Source of the DNA: Lingula anatina
Lineage: Eukaryota > Brachiopoda > Lingulata > Lingulida > Lingulidae
Length of the DNA stretch: 64,000 nucleotides
NCBI RefSeq assembly: GCF_001039355.2
Contig: NW_019775878.1
Coordinates: 54,607 to 118,606 of the forward strand
Direction of reading: 5' to 3'
Numbering within the stretch: position 1 is the first letter of the stretch; every line of letters starts with the position of its first letter. The notes under the pieces were generated by a model. It saw only the letters and a list, made by a program, of their open reading frames with translations, made no database searches and was not told the DNA's origin. The position numbers and the translations under genes were made by a program. Shown in pieces: positions 37,012 through 49,137 of this stretch.

Positions 37012-40000
37012 AATTTATTTATTTATTTGTTTATTTATTTATTCGCTCGTTTTTTCTCAATAATTTATTCTTTTGATTCACCCCTTTGGTAACAAAAGAG
37101 GAAAAAGAAAAAAAACAATAACAAAACGTACAGATAAGATCTGGAGCATTTATATAACTTTAGGTAAGGTGCTTCATTTCAATCGCTTTTTTAAATTTCA
37201 CTTTTTTCTTGGAATAAAGGTCCTGGGAACAGGAAAGGAGAGACTGGAGGGCCAACTTGGAGAAGGGGACAAAGATACCCAACCGGAACCCCATTGGGAC
37301 GTAAGGTACACTTTGTATCAGGTACCACGTGGTGCTGATTCTGCCAATGAAAAAAAAGTAAATTCTTACTGCCGAATATTGGAAATCAATAATATTTACA
37401 TTATGACGGAACGAGACCTTGAGCCAATATTGGTGCCCCCTTTTTCTCATTTTAATGTATTTACGATTCGTGGCAAGTCATTATGTACACCTCAATAGGT
37501 CTTTTAAAATGTTTAATTAAAATTTGAAAGAAAAAATGAATGAATGCACTAGTATGTGCGATGGGGATAATAAAGCATTCACGTGCATTGATGAATTGTA
37601 TGTACCAAAATTCCATGCAGCCAAAGTATGATAACATATTTCATTCCAAAACTATGAAAGATTCTTGCGTTTTATTTCAATCCTACGACCCTGTGGCATT
37701 ATAATTTAGTGTCAAAATCGTATATTAATCATTGTCTAATCATATATATTCCAGGATCCTGACTGCCAGAAAGCTGATTCAGCTCTCCGTGGTCCGCCAG
37801 GAGCCCCGGGACCCGCAGGCCCCCCAGGACAGTGTGACCAAGGTGGGGACTTAGTGGCCGGTGGGGGGGGGGGGGGGGGGGNNNNNNNNNNNNNNNNNNN
37901 NNNNNNNNNNNNNNNNNNNNNNNNNNNNNNNNNNNNNNNNNNNNNNNNNNNNNNNNNNNNNNNNNNNNNNNNNNNNNNNNNNNNNNNNNNNNNNNNNNNN
38001 NNNNNNNNNNNNNNNNNNNNNNNNNNNNNNNNNNNNNNNNNNNNNNNNNNNNNNNNNNNNNNNNNNNNNNNNNNNNNNNNNNNNNNNNNNNNNNNNNNNN
38101 NNNNNNNNNNNNNNNNNNNNNNNNNNNNNNNNNNNNNNNNNNNNNNNNNNNNNNNNNNNNNNNNNNNNNNNNNNNNNNNNNNNNNNNNNNNNNNNNNNNN
38201 NNNNNNNNNNNNNNNNNNNNNNNNNNNNNNNNNNNNNNNNNNNNNNNNNNNNNNNNNNNNNNNNNNNNNNNNNNNNNNNNNNNNNNNNNNNNNNNNNNNN
38301 NNNNNNNNNNNNNNNNNNNNNNNNNNNNNNNNNNNNNNNNNNNNNNNNNNNNNNNNNNNNNNNNNNNNNNNNNNNNNNNNNNNNNNNNNNNNNNNNNNNN
38401 NNNNNNNNNNNNNNNNNNNNNNNNNNNNNNNNNNNNNNNNNNNNNNNNNNNNNNNNNNNNNNNNNNNNNNNNNNNNNNGGGGGGATGAGAGGAGGAGGGG
38501 GAAAATAAGTCACTCTTCCAATGTAGCAGAGACTGGTGAATTTCACTCACAGCGATAAAAAAAAATAAGAACGTCAGAGCTTGTAAACGGGATTCTCAGA
38601 CCTTAATTTGTTCAATGTTTTTGGTAATTATAAGCATTGGTGATTAAGATCAATTTTCTGAAGTTTTTCTGAAGATTTATTTCTTTTTGCTATCACTTTT
38701 CAGAGACCTGTTCGAGAGCAGGTCCGAAGGGTTCCAAGGGCGTCATGGGACCCCGGGGACCGCCTGGACCCAAAGGCAGGGACGGGGTCGGGGTAGGAAA
38801 GTACTTGAATACTCATTGCTTTATTGATCTTCACACAGTCATTTAACTATGTGACCTCGCCTTTGAAAAGCTCTACTTTGTAATGCAAAACAGCTCAATT
38901 TTATCATTTTACTATTTGAGACATGTGCGAAGAGCTAGTACTGGAATATGAAAACAAGTGAAAGCAAGGGAATGTATATCTGTAGTTTTATGACGATGCC
39001 GTGGGTTGCAATTGCTTATACTTGGAAGAGTTAAATAACATAAGTAAAGAAACTATCCATTTATTTACAGATTTACCTATTTGAGGACCGCAGCGCTATG
39101 GACGCCGTTGCATTAGAGGGGCTACTAGCTTATAGGGTTGACACTAAACTGTTGTATTACAGAGATCACGTGGCTTGGAGACCCATCAAGGTACACGTGA
39201 CACGAAATGATCTTTTTTATTTACGTATACAGGGAACGTTTGATTAATACCGTACATGTAAAAACCGAAATTGCATTAAGAATTAAGATTATTCTGCCCC
39301 TTTCTCTCCATGTTACCACTGAAATGATGTCGAAATTGTTTTATTATATTATACTGACATTACATTGCTTTTGTATGGTAGGGGGTATGGATGTTGCATT
39401 AATGATATTGTTATTGTAATGTACTGGGGGCATTGATATATTGTACTGTTATTGTATTGAAGGCTAGTCGGTGCGGTGACGGCGTGTTAGATCGAGAACT
39501 GGGAGAGGAGTGTGACGACGGCAATGAGGACACGGGAGATTTTTGTGTCAGTAAGTGTGCTGTCCATACACTGTAGCCCGGGTCCCTTTTCAGAATTACT
39601 GCTGTTTTCACACAAATATACAGATTTACCGCTGCCTGCCTCCGCCCGACACAATGTACATCTTTTTTTGCACAATCCATCAATAAAGGAATGATTTGGA
39701 ATGGCAATTTCCTAATCGAACAAAATTTTCTAATTTTATCAAACAATTTTTGTAGGCAGGATGTTCATTACACGGCAAGAAACACACGCACACTTTTTTT
39801 TTGACAAAATTCTCGACGGAATGCGGCTGTGAACTACTAAAAACATGCATTGCATGTCGGGACAAGCGCATTCTGTTGTGAAGTGAGCATGACAAAGATA
39901 CTGACAGATATACAAGGCCTCTGTCTTGTTTTTACCTTCATAGTACGCTATTTTATTTGCTGTGTATATGAAACAGGTTTTCTCTTTTGCCAGTTTCAGA

Positions 40001-40538
40001 GTTAAAAAGACGTTTGAAAATAAACGTTTTATCTCATAGTTTATCATCCAAAGATACACACACTTTACCAACAATTTTACACTTAATAAAACGCAGTCTT
40101 TTGCTCCTGATTTCAACTTTTAAGTAATGAAAGTCTTAGTTTTTACCACGAAATTGACAAGTGGAGATGAGTATTCAACTATGGAAAATGTGTTTCAGAC
40201 TGCCGGCTGTCCTATTGCGGAGACGGTTTTATAAACAAATACGCCGAGCAGTGTGACTGGATCCACTTCAGGCACATCCAGTGTTCCTCAGTACACAAGA
40301 GGTACAACTGATGTCTGCAGCTAGCTTCAATATTGTAGATGACGCAGATGTTTTATACCATATTTTATTTTAATTCTAGTTTTTATAGCGAAATATGTTA
40401 TTTGACCCATATTGTCAAAATGGCAATTTTAGATTTGTTGAAACAAATAATCTCGTTCCTTTTTACAGCATGACGGGGCTAGTACTGTGCAGTCGCCAGT
40501 GCAGATGGGTTTACTCTAGATGTCACTACGTGGTCTGA
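33523..40538 (+). CDS. ColQ-like collagen (acetylcholinesterase-tail family)
   Basis: Firm exons: 34967-35035, 35681-35850, 36876-36960, 37220-37305, 37755-37842, 38704-38792, 39071-39190, 39463-39550, 40199-40301 and 40469-40538. A tentative first exon at 33523-33739 joins in phase, giving 394 residues, but shows no signal peptide. In order there are two cysteines, a proline-rich stretch (VVPFPPMPARPPHPPS) like the PRAD that binds acetylcholinesterase tails, and interrupted Gly-X-Y repeats. A trimerisation-like segment (LLAYRVDTKLLYYRDHVAWRPI) follows. The C-terminus is Cys-rich with CGDGVLDRELGEECDDGN and CRLSYCGDGF, as in vertebrate ColQ. In vertebrates ColQ anchors the enzyme in the basal lamina. 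The collagen part is short. A 597-base gap lies in an intron, and the flanking exons still join in phase. Confidence 0.85.
36630..36673. repeat. (AG)n microsatellite
   Basis: About 21 AG units lie in an intron of the ColQ-like gene. Confidence 0.95.
36967..37011. repeat. (TTTC)n microsatellite
   Basis: About 11 TTTC units lie just after a donor at 36961, then a TTTA-rich stretch follows. Confidence 0.95.
37882..38478. other. Assembly gap flanked by poly-G
   Basis: 597 unknown bases lie between a run of about 20 G on the left and a G run on the right. The gap is inside an intron of the ColQ-like gene. The exon before (phase 1 out) and after (phase 1 in) are compatible, so no exon need be missing, although further Gly-X-Y exons of suitable length could be. 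Confidence 0.98.
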
Positions 40539-41385
40539 AGAAACAAGACAAGCTGACCTTAACGAAAGACAGTATAGGCTATCTCTGTTTTAGAAGCGAG
40601 GAGGGAGAAATGGTCATGCGTACTCGCGTAGGCACGCTCTCAATGTTAAGTTGTTATATTTACAGCTTATGAAAATACGTACATGACCTTTTACCCGTAC
40701 AGCTGTCATCTTTCAAGTAAACTAAAATATTCTTTTCTGAATGATATACATGTATTTTGCGTCAGAAATGTGACGCAGAGGCTGTTGGGATGGATTTGTA
40801 CTTGAACACGCTTACAGAGACCGACTGAAACTGAACATAGTACGGTATCTACTGAGTACATGTGTAATATAATACTCTAGTATCTTATCAATAAGATGAG
40901 CAATGATATAATGTAATGTACGCACAATCCGTCATGATCTGCGTTACATAAAAGGATCCAACTCTGCTACTGAGAAGGTTGACATTTTGCACAAGTCGGA
41001 AACGTACATAATGCATAATCTGATCATGTTTTAGCATACGTAGCCAGGGTACATCGTCATTTTTCAAGTAGAGATAGGTTATTCTAGAAGACAGTGACCC
41101 TCTTGCGTAACTTTCTTATATCATAGATTAATGTTGTTTTCCTCCCATATTGATGGGTGCTATAGTATAAGACAGGGGTTTAAAAGTAATGGGACAAATA
41201 AAAATTATGAAAACATTACACGAAATGTGTGCCTAATTGTCTCGATCCAGGGAATGAATCACTTTTTTTACGAAATTAACTACATATTATTAAATACCAG
41301 TACATGAAAAAAGGAAAACAATCAATTTAGACTCTGTATTTTCCCTCAAAATCTGTTTTAAACAAAACACTGTTCACCGTCAGCT
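40539..41385. other. Shared 3' region of two convergent genes
   Basis: The stops of the ColQ-like gene (+) and the FAMeT-domain gene (-) are about 850 bases apart. AATAAA at 41197-41202 (+) is a candidate end signal for the ColQ-like gene. No canonical signal is seen on the minus strand in this interval. Nothing else is recognised. Confidence 0.5.
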
Positions 41386-43031
41386 TTAACCGAGAAGCGT
41401 CGATGGAGCGGACTCCGAGCACTTGTCAAACTGTGGAAACCGCCAGGCGGCGCCCGGTACGACAGGCCAAGACGAGACCGACAGGGATTTCAGGTCGTAT
41501 GGCTCTTTATCTTTCCAGTCCATGAACATGTGTTGGTCACGCTGATTTCCTCTGCCCACCCTGGAAGATGAAATTTATTATTTGTTATCTCTGCGCGAGA
41601 CATTTTTTACAGATTTTTCTTTGGGGTATAAAATGCTCATTAGACCTTTATAGTTCTAAAATATATAATTTCCCTGGACTCTTCAACAATTTTCCCTTTC
41701 TCGCGACTGCATATGCGGCCTTAAACCTCAGAGAGAAGTACAACCTGTAAATCCATTTTCTAAGCTTCAATAACTTTCAGGTGGATAATGTGTTGACTGT
41801 CTTATCACTTACTTGATATGTCCATCTTCCCAAGAAATCCAGAAATATTTGAACTTTCTTGGACTGACAATTCCAGGAGTTTTTGCTGAGGCAAGACAGC
41901 TTCCCTGAAGCTTTTTCCTAATGCAGGATTTCTGGTCCCCCCAGCCCCCAAGGACGATCTCGTAGGCTTCGGTTTGGAACTACAAAATGGAGAATTTTTA
42001 TTATACATTGTTGAAGTACATATATTACACCCGTATTCAGACAGACAACTATAAAGTGCACATGTACAAATCAGCATTGTTATTCCATAGAGTAGCATCC
42101 AAACATGATTAGATCGATGTACACACACTGGACAATAGAACTGTCACCCCCTGAAGCAGAGTAATCAAATTTATTAGCCTGAAGAGGCGGAATATAAGCA
42201 ATGTCAGAATATCGATACAGTTGAATTGTTCAGTCGGAACCGTTTCTTTTGTGAAATTTGATGTTAATAAAATGATACCAGGAGCATATCATTCCACAGT
42301 CATTTATTTCCCCCAAAGTATTGGTTCAGTAGGGGTGACACTTCCATTGTCCAGTGTGTGTAGGCCTATTGCATGATGAAGTAAAGGAATATGTTACGGA
42401 TTTTGTTTGTGCATTGTGCCTTGTTCAATTGCCACTAACAAAATACCCAGACTGTTTGAAAATGTCATGGGGTGATAGGTGATGCGTTTCATCAAAACAG
42501 AACATGCACTTGTACTGAATTTAATCAATTTAATGCAATACACCCGGTCTTTCGAACCATGAATGAATTTATCACTCCATGAAAAGACATAATTTTTTTT
42601 TTTGATGAAGCACAGTGACTGACAAAGCTTAACGTTAAGGACAGGCCACGATTGCATGTACATGCAGGTACAGGTACGAGACAAATGGCAAAGTGATATT
42701 CGAACCTTGGAGGACACGTTCTTGGTTGGGTGCAAAGCGATATGGACGTCACCACAGGACCGCACTACAAAGGGCACCCAAGTGTCATTGGCTCCGATGT
42801 ACTTCACTACTTTGTAGTTGTACTTGTTGGGGCTGTTAAATGCGCACCATGACAAACCTGCAAGAGAAAAAAAAACACACATTTCACAAGTTTATGTTCA
42901 AAATTATGTATAGCCTAATTCCCAGTGAAAATCCTTAGTGTGTGAATTGTTTTTAAAATAATTTTTGTCTCCATCTTACCTCCACTCACAAAAGTCGCCA
43001 ATAATGCGGCAGCAAGAATATCCCGTACCAT
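41386..43031 (-). CDS. Secreted FAMeT-domain protein, 181 residues
   Basis: Minus-strand exons in gene order: 42980-43031, 42706-42857, 41813-41979 and 41386-41560. Phases agree. The donor after the second exon (AAG followed by GTTCGA) is weak, but the joined product matches the family order. Residues 1 to about 18 form a signal peptide (ILAAALLATFVSG). The rest is one farnesoic acid O-methyltransferase-like domain (the Pfam Methyltransf_FA type). Its marks are VRSCGDVHIAL, YEIVLGGWGDQKSCIR, FKYFWISWEDGHIKVGRG and a closing W-K-D block. The domain name is historical: methyltransferase activity is not established for most members, and I see no SAM-binding motif. Being secreted, it more likely binds ligands or matrix. 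A transposon derivative sits in the second intron. Confidence 0.88.
42122..42360 (+). mobile_element. 239-base internal deletion derivative of the Tc1 element
   Basis: The ends (CACACACTGGACAAT and ATTGTCCAGTGTGTG) match those of the 1384-base Tc1 element at 60767-62150, and TA flanks both sides. The left part matches the transposase N-terminal coding end of that element. The right part matches its other end (TGTGAAATTTGATGTT, ATTCCACAGTCATTTAT). The middle, about 1.15 kb, is missing. It is a non-autonomous copy lying in an intron of the FAMeT-domain gene, in the opposite orientation to the long copy. Confidence 0.9.
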
Positions 43032-43106
43032 CCTTCTGGCTGTTTGCTGCCGACTTGTCCGGTGATGGGACTGTTGAGTGCGTAGCACACCTGTTACATG
43101 TGTACA

Positions 43107-43112
43107 TTTATA
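43107..43112 (-). promoter_or_regulatory. TATA box of the FAMeT-domain gene
   Basis: On the minus strand TATAAA lies about 76 bases before the ATG, in GCGTATAAATGTAC. The spacing allows a leader of about 45 bases. Confidence 0.6.
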
Positions 43113-44349
43113 CGCCTGACTGTACTATATAATCGTTCTACTTATTACATGTGTAACACGATGGATCTCGGGGATAAGCACAGTGTATTACGTGCTCCCT
43201 TTGGCTTCGGAGGAATACTGAACAAGACCCCCCCTCCATCTCCCCCTCCCAAAGCAGCAGTGGCACATGGTGCGACACCCCCCATTCCTGTGCCATACCC
43301 GTTAAATATAACACTAAACTTGTATCCGTCTGCTATTTTACATTTGGCAAGTGAGGCAAAAAAAAAAAAAATGTCGTGCCCCTCCTACCCTTCCCTGTCT
43401 CCGCCTGCACACCGTTACGTCACTCGTCAGAATCGTGTGAGCGGACCAAATGACGTCACAACAAGATAATCGGGTTACCAATGCACTAAGTCCAAGACAG
43501 CTGGTATAGTCCGTATTCTTGACGTGGTCTGAATCATGCTAACTGGAATATGACGATCCCCTGTTTTATCCGGGGAAGGGGGGTGGGGTACCATTGCTGA
43601 ATGCCTTCTACGGTACCGGGGGCACTTGCAAGCACATTATTTGTGCCGCCTATATGATACATGAACTAGACAGTGTCTACACAGGGAAAATTGAAACACT
43701 TATGATATATCGGGAGGAAGGGTTAGGGTACCTGTTACACTTTTTAGAGGTTCCAGTCTCAGCTTTTTAATCACACGCACACACATTCACACACACACAC
43801 ACATACACACACACACACTCACACACACATTTTGCCAATAAAGTCACGTACACCTCCGAACACCATCTTGATTTAAAAACTGTTCACCAGACTCAACAAA
43901 AACTTGTATACGTAGTTACCAGTTTGCAGGGTCCTATTAACGAGAAATATAAATAAATAAATAAATAAATAAATAAATTAATTAATTAATTAATTAATTA
44001 ATTAATAAAATAAAAATAGATAAATATTCAATAATAAATAGTCTAGTCGTTGAAACTAATAAAGCCCTAAAATAAAGCCCTAAAAACAGTCTACTGGGTA
44101 CTAAGAGGCATTGGGCAATACACCTCAACCGAATCTACAACCTCCGTACATTAATTTTTTCAGTGGAATAAACAAGCCCAGTGCATGATTTCGGCGAACA
44201 ACCAAAGGGTTCATATATGATATACCCACGTTCATGTACAATTGTATATGTACATGTATTCATGTGTCCTGGTGACATTTGACTAGGGCGTTTTTTTGTA
44301 TTCTGAGAGAAGAACTGATGTGAAAGCAGCCACCGTCATAAGTTTTCCA

Positions 44350-44690
44350 ACATGTATGATCTGTGCGACCTTCTGGTTACCAGTCGACAATCGATCGCTT
44401 CTGTCCTGTTTTCAATTATCAAGTGGTTTCTGAAAGGTTGTGTATCGATCACTCGGCAGACGAAAAGCGACTGGTAACTATAGCTTGAAGGTGGTCTTTA
44501 GAAATTGCAGATACCATACTGCAACCTTGTTGCAACCGGTGTGCGACAGGTTGCCGATCAAAGTATGCCAAAGCTTCTTATTCAGCTTGCAAAGTGATCG
44601 CAGGCGACCGCCAGATTTTGTGTTTGCTAAAAGGTTGCAAAAAGTTGCAAGCGTAGTGCGACGAAGTCTTAAAATAAGCCATTATTATGA
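44350..44690. mobile_element. Probable MITE relic rich in GTTGCAA and GCGAC words
   Basis: TTACCAGTCG near 44377 and its complement CGACTGGTAA near 44468 form an inverted pair. The following 200 bases repeat GTTGCAA, GTGCGAC, GATCGCAG and related words on both strands. An open frame of about 120 codons runs through it but has no motif. Boundaries are uncertain. Confidence 0.4.
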
Positions 44691-47344
44691 AACGCGGATA
44701 ATACGTTTGTCTAACTGTATGTGGACAATTAGTTTAGCAGATCCATCCTTTGCTCGTCAGTCCTCTGTATCACCGCAAGGAAAAAATGGTAGACGACGCA
44801 CGTAAGTACACTGCATGGTAACTTTTTTTTTTTACGGCCCTTTTTTTTACATGGACATTTTCCCACGGTTACGTTTGAAGACTGTGAGTTCTTTAAAGAC
44901 TCTGTCACCGCCATACATTGACAACTGAAACATTTTTATTTAGCATTAAACCTTTCGGTACACGGTTATTTTGACTTTAAGCTTGTCTGGGGGGAGGGGG
45001 GATCTCTGTAAGTCATTGTTTCTTCTTCTGATGCAATATGACTACACGATCGGACTTTTTCTCTGGGTATTTTGATATGACCAAGAATCAGTTTTGTAAT
45101 TAAGATAAATCTCTTTATGACGTTCTGCAAACTAGAACAAGGTAATTTTTTTTTTTATAATTTATCTTGGAAATCACTTTGTAGCTATAGTCACAGCGGG
45201 GTAATTCATTTCAGAGACTGGTTCATCTTTTAACACCCTAGGTTCTAGATTTCAGTATTGCCAGCTCGATCTTGATTTCATATACAACATTGGTCAAAAA
45301 GGTTGCCCCACCCCCATTTCCATGTTCTTTTATTTACAAATGATCACCTCACAGCTGTAAATTGTTAGAAATATTGCTTTTTATTACAGATACCGTGTCT
45401 AACATGATTAATGGTTAAAACTACGGTTGTCACCCAAAGGAATATTTTTTTTATGATAAAGTGAAATTGCACTGTATTATCATGAACTTCGATCATTTTA
45501 ATAAAATCTTAAGTTCGTTCTGTGTAGGATTCGGTCTTGTTTTAGTGACGCACCCCCCCCCCCCCAAAAAAAAAAAAAAAAAAAAAAAACCCTGATCATC
45601 AACAGTAAATTTATTGCTATTCACGGAAAGATTAATGTTGCTCTGCGACTAGTACTTGCTCGAAGCAAAATAATATGATTGGAATATTCACATGATTATA
45701 TGCGGGCTGTGCATGCATATAACTAGCTTCTGAGATTCAGTGTCTGAGATTCGTCGTATTTTATATGAATAGTGGAGAATATTCTTTATTTTGTTCAGTT
45801 AACCAATAGCCATTATCATAAAAAGTAATTAAAAATTTTAAAAAGATTTTAAAGAGCTACATATACCGGTCATAAATTGCAGGGTTTAAATAGATACTGC
45901 AGTAATTGGGTTTTGTTATATTAGCAAGCAGTTTCTATTGATTTGAAAAAAGTCCCGAATTTAAGGCATTAAAAAAAGCACAGATTGATAAGCGTCCCCA
46001 CATATCTTGTTCATTCATCCCCAATTTCAATTTCACGGAGGACAATGGATAACGGATAGTGGATAACGGATAGTGGATCCATTACTGTGGTTTGTTGCTT
46101 TCAGATAATCGGCCTAAGTTTGACTGCTTGTTGGTTGACTAAATAACTCAAAGGTTTTCACAAATTTTAATAAAACCTCCCGGATAAATAGTAACGCAGG
46201 AGGAAAAGACTTGAACACAAGCCGGGTCTTCCAATAGATTTGAAATGAATTCTTTTTTGATATTTTGTTTTATTATTATTTGCAATATTTCTTGGTGGAA
46301 GTCCGCGCTCTGTGATTACTCCAGTTTTGATAATGGTATTTAACACGCAGGATTATCATTTAAAAAATCACCGAATAGCAGAGACATGCATGCGTTCATA
46401 CATTAATCGCTTTTCTTAATACATTTGCGTAATTGTATTTAGTGCTCGTAACGCCTGCAGCATTCATTACATATAATGTCTGGCATTGCTAAGGACTCTC
46501 ATCGGTATTTTCCTGCACACTTTAGAACAGAGAGGGGGCCTAAAACCACGACAACACTCTGAAGTATAAAACCAAAGGTAATGCACTATATCACTAGTAA
46601 TTTTCTAACCAAGTGTTACACATCACGGTCAGATTTTCAAGTTTACATTGATGGGTATCTAATTTTTTCTGTTGGAAGACGGTCAAAATTGGAGGATGAA
46701 TCAACAAAGATAATTTGGAAGACTGTCAGTAAATAGCTCTGGATCCGCCCCTGACATGAGAGATGAAATGTCCAGAATTGCATACAACCATTGGCAAAAC
46801 TAGAACAATGGTGTAACTAAACGTTTGACTGGAAACTTAAGTGTTCTGGCACACGTAGGCCTCGTGGGTCAACCCCTGTGGGCGATATAAACCCTCTGGA
46901 TATCACTGGATGAAATGGATGATGGTCTAACACGACGTATACTTTGTATTACGTTTACAGAATTGAGGCCGTCCACTAGTTTTAGATACAGGCTAAGAAA
47001 TTCAAACAGAGAAAAGACGCTTGTACATGTATGTTTTTTAAAATATTGGTAAAGCGTAATTTGAAATTGGCTTAATAACCACTGGATAATATATTGAAAT
47101 TGTTGATGTTATACGCGCCTGTTACAAGCTCTCATGAAAGGGGGCACGTCCACTGACAATAGTACTCGCTTCTTCTGCATTCATTATTTTGTTATTTTGT
47201 TAAAAGAATACTTGTTAGATATTTATACCTCGATAAGTTTAGCTGTAAGGCCTATGTGAATCGGAATATTAAAGGTTTTGATTTTTACATAAACTCATTT
47301 GCAACTTGTTTGGGGAGAAAATTTGCGAATTTGCGGGATATTAA

Positions 47345-47405
47345 ATAGTCCGATTTTATGGTCCGTTCCCAGTGTTCTATGTAGATCGATTCAACTCCAC
47401 GGAAA
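47345..47405. repeat. Solo relic of the 50597-51026 foldback family
   Basis: The stretch GTCCGTTCCCAGTGTTCT...GTAGATCGATTCAACTC resembles the terminal arms of the foldback element at 50597-51026. No partner arm was found nearby. Confidence 0.5.
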
Positions 47406-47559
47406 CTCAGGCTACCTCTTAAATCTTACGTGACATGTTTATGTAGCATATATGATAAAGTCACATTCGTGAAACTAAGGTGCGCAGAAAAAAAATCACA
47501 TGATGTATGGTATTCATTGATACCGGCATGATATTTATTCGTTCTACAACCTTAATTAC

Positions 47560-47738
47560 GTTGATGTACCTGCATACTTTCTTATATGCAGTCTACGTCT
47601 TCGAAACTGCATGATAAATCAACTGTGTTTTACTTGCTCAGATTAAGTAAAGTCGCAGATCTCTACTGTGAGTAAGAATTATCCCAGGGGTTCCGAAGCA
47701 TCCGGAAGATTCTTTCAAAACAGTAACAGTGTAGCTGG
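47560..47738 (+). promoter_or_regulatory. Promoter and non-coding first exon, METTL24-like copy 1
   Basis: This segment aligns with 57690-57827 upstream of copy 2. Both have TTATATGC or TTATAAGC followed by CTTCGA.ACTGCA, later a GGAAGATTCTTT block, and a strong donor (GTAAGT) at 47739 or 57828. The shared donor and absence of a shared frame suggest a spliced leader exon. The ATG exon of copy 1 is 3.8 kb downstream. Confidence 0.55.
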
Positions 47739-48525
47739 GTAAGTGAAATTGAGTCAAACAAACTTATTCAAGTAAAGTGGGAGGCAAGAATAGTCGTGGA
47801 GGGTTCCATGGAAATACTCTGAGATATGTAGTCTAAAACGAAGCTGTTGGCACTTAGTGAAGGCACGATGTTGGGCTAACTTTTATTTTTATAAAACCTT
47901 TTACTCAACCGTAAGGTGGAACGATATGAATTTAGCAAGTACTCCACCGTGCGCATGCAGCGAGGCAGCGGGAGCTCCCACATCACAGAGTGTGCGAGAA
48001 ACTGGACACTTTCTGGACAGATTTGACAAATTAACAGCGAGCAATGTTCAGGCGTGCCTCCTGGTCACACGCCTCCAATGTTAAAGCCAAGGCTACATTT
48101 GCCATGCGTTGTCTGTACGGTGCTCTTATACTGGCTGCAAATCTCTTTTTCGTGAGGCGTGTGTGCGGAGGCATGCGATGGCCGTGCGAAATCGTTCTGA
48201 ATCGTTCGGTTCGGAGCTTCTACGGTTTTGTCAAACTAAAACTTTGAACAATTTTTAAAATCGTAATTCCTGGGCAGTACCATGATCGTAAATGGCATCG
48301 CACAGCTTCCGTATTGACATTGTTCGGTACAGTTGCGATGATTGTGATTCGCCTTTGGTGGTTTTAGGAGACAAAACATTAGTAAAAATGTTAGGAAACC
48401 TATAATAATTCACCTGCATAAATTTTAGTTATGCGCTTGGTTGTTCTGAGCAGTTGGGGGGATTTAAATCGTAGGGGGCTGTAACGCACGGAAGGCATTC
48501 GCAACTGTACATGTATAGGGACTAA

Positions 48526-48800
48526 GGGGGCATTCAGAATGGATGATGCGAGTACTAACTGATCCGCCGTCTAAATATGGCCGACCTAAATTCAAAAGCG
48601 ATGCCGCTAATTCCATGATGGTCTCCTCGCCTCCACACGTGCCGTGGCTGCAGAGGCCTAGCAGTTAAACCTCGGATTCGAGATTTAATGGCGCGTGTGT
48701 AGGCGGGGAGACCATCAGTGGCATCGCTTTTGAAGTGCAATCGGCCATATTTAGTCGGCGGATCAGTTAGTACTCGGATAATATATTCTGAATGGCCCCC
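48526..48800. mobile_element. Foldback transposon, copy A
   Basis: Long inverted arms of about 110-130 bases surround a short centre. The ends are GGGGGCATTCAGAAT and ATTCTGAATGGCCCCC. Both arms contain AACTGATCCGCCG, TAAATATGGCCGA, TTCAAAAGCGATGCC and a GATGGTCTCC block. No coding capacity. It lies in the leader intron of METTL24-like copy 1. Confidence 0.88.
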
Positions 48801-48876
48801 AAAAGGGCTCCACACAATCACTTTCAACCAACAAATCGACTTTTTTCTTCATGACCTCGTTCTGAATGTGCTCTAA

Positions 48877-49137
48877 GGGGCTTTCAGAATAGATGATCCG
48901 AGTACTAACTGATCCGCCGACTAAATATGGCCGACCACACTTCAAAAGCGATGCTGCTGATTCCCGACGGCCTCCCCGCCTCCACACACGCCATTAAACG
49001 GATTAAATATTGACTAGTCCCCTGCAGCGTCGGCGCGTGTGGAGGCAGGGAGACCATCATGAAATTAGCGGCATCGCTTTTGAAGTGGGGTCGGCCATAT
49101 TTAGTCCGCGGATCAATTCGTTCTGAATGCGCTCTAA
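48877..49137. mobile_element. Foldback transposon, copy B
   Basis: It has the same arms and order as copy A, 76 bases downstream, with a different loop. TTCTGAATGYGCTCTAAG occurs both just before its left end (48861-48877) and at its right end (49121-49137). That suggests an overlapping or nested third element end. Confidence 0.85.

Larger units (their letters stand above)
43113..47560. other. Gene-poor region between the FAMeT-domain gene and the METTL24-like pair
   Basis: I find no supported exon. It holds CA repeats (43783-43830), an AAAT/AATT tract (43950-44010), a C-run/A-run junction (45553-45590) and short tandem copies of GGATAACGGATAGT near 46045-46075. A transposon-like word-rich segment at 44350-44690 and a foldback relic at 47345-47405 are described separately. 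Confidence 0.5.

Noticed and set aside
37729-38558. Long open frames on both strands across the gap
   Set aside because: They consist mostly of unknown bases and poly-G/poly-C; they are artefacts of the gap.
44440-44805. Open frame of 121 codons
   Set aside because: It overlaps a transposon-like word-rich segment and shows no domain.
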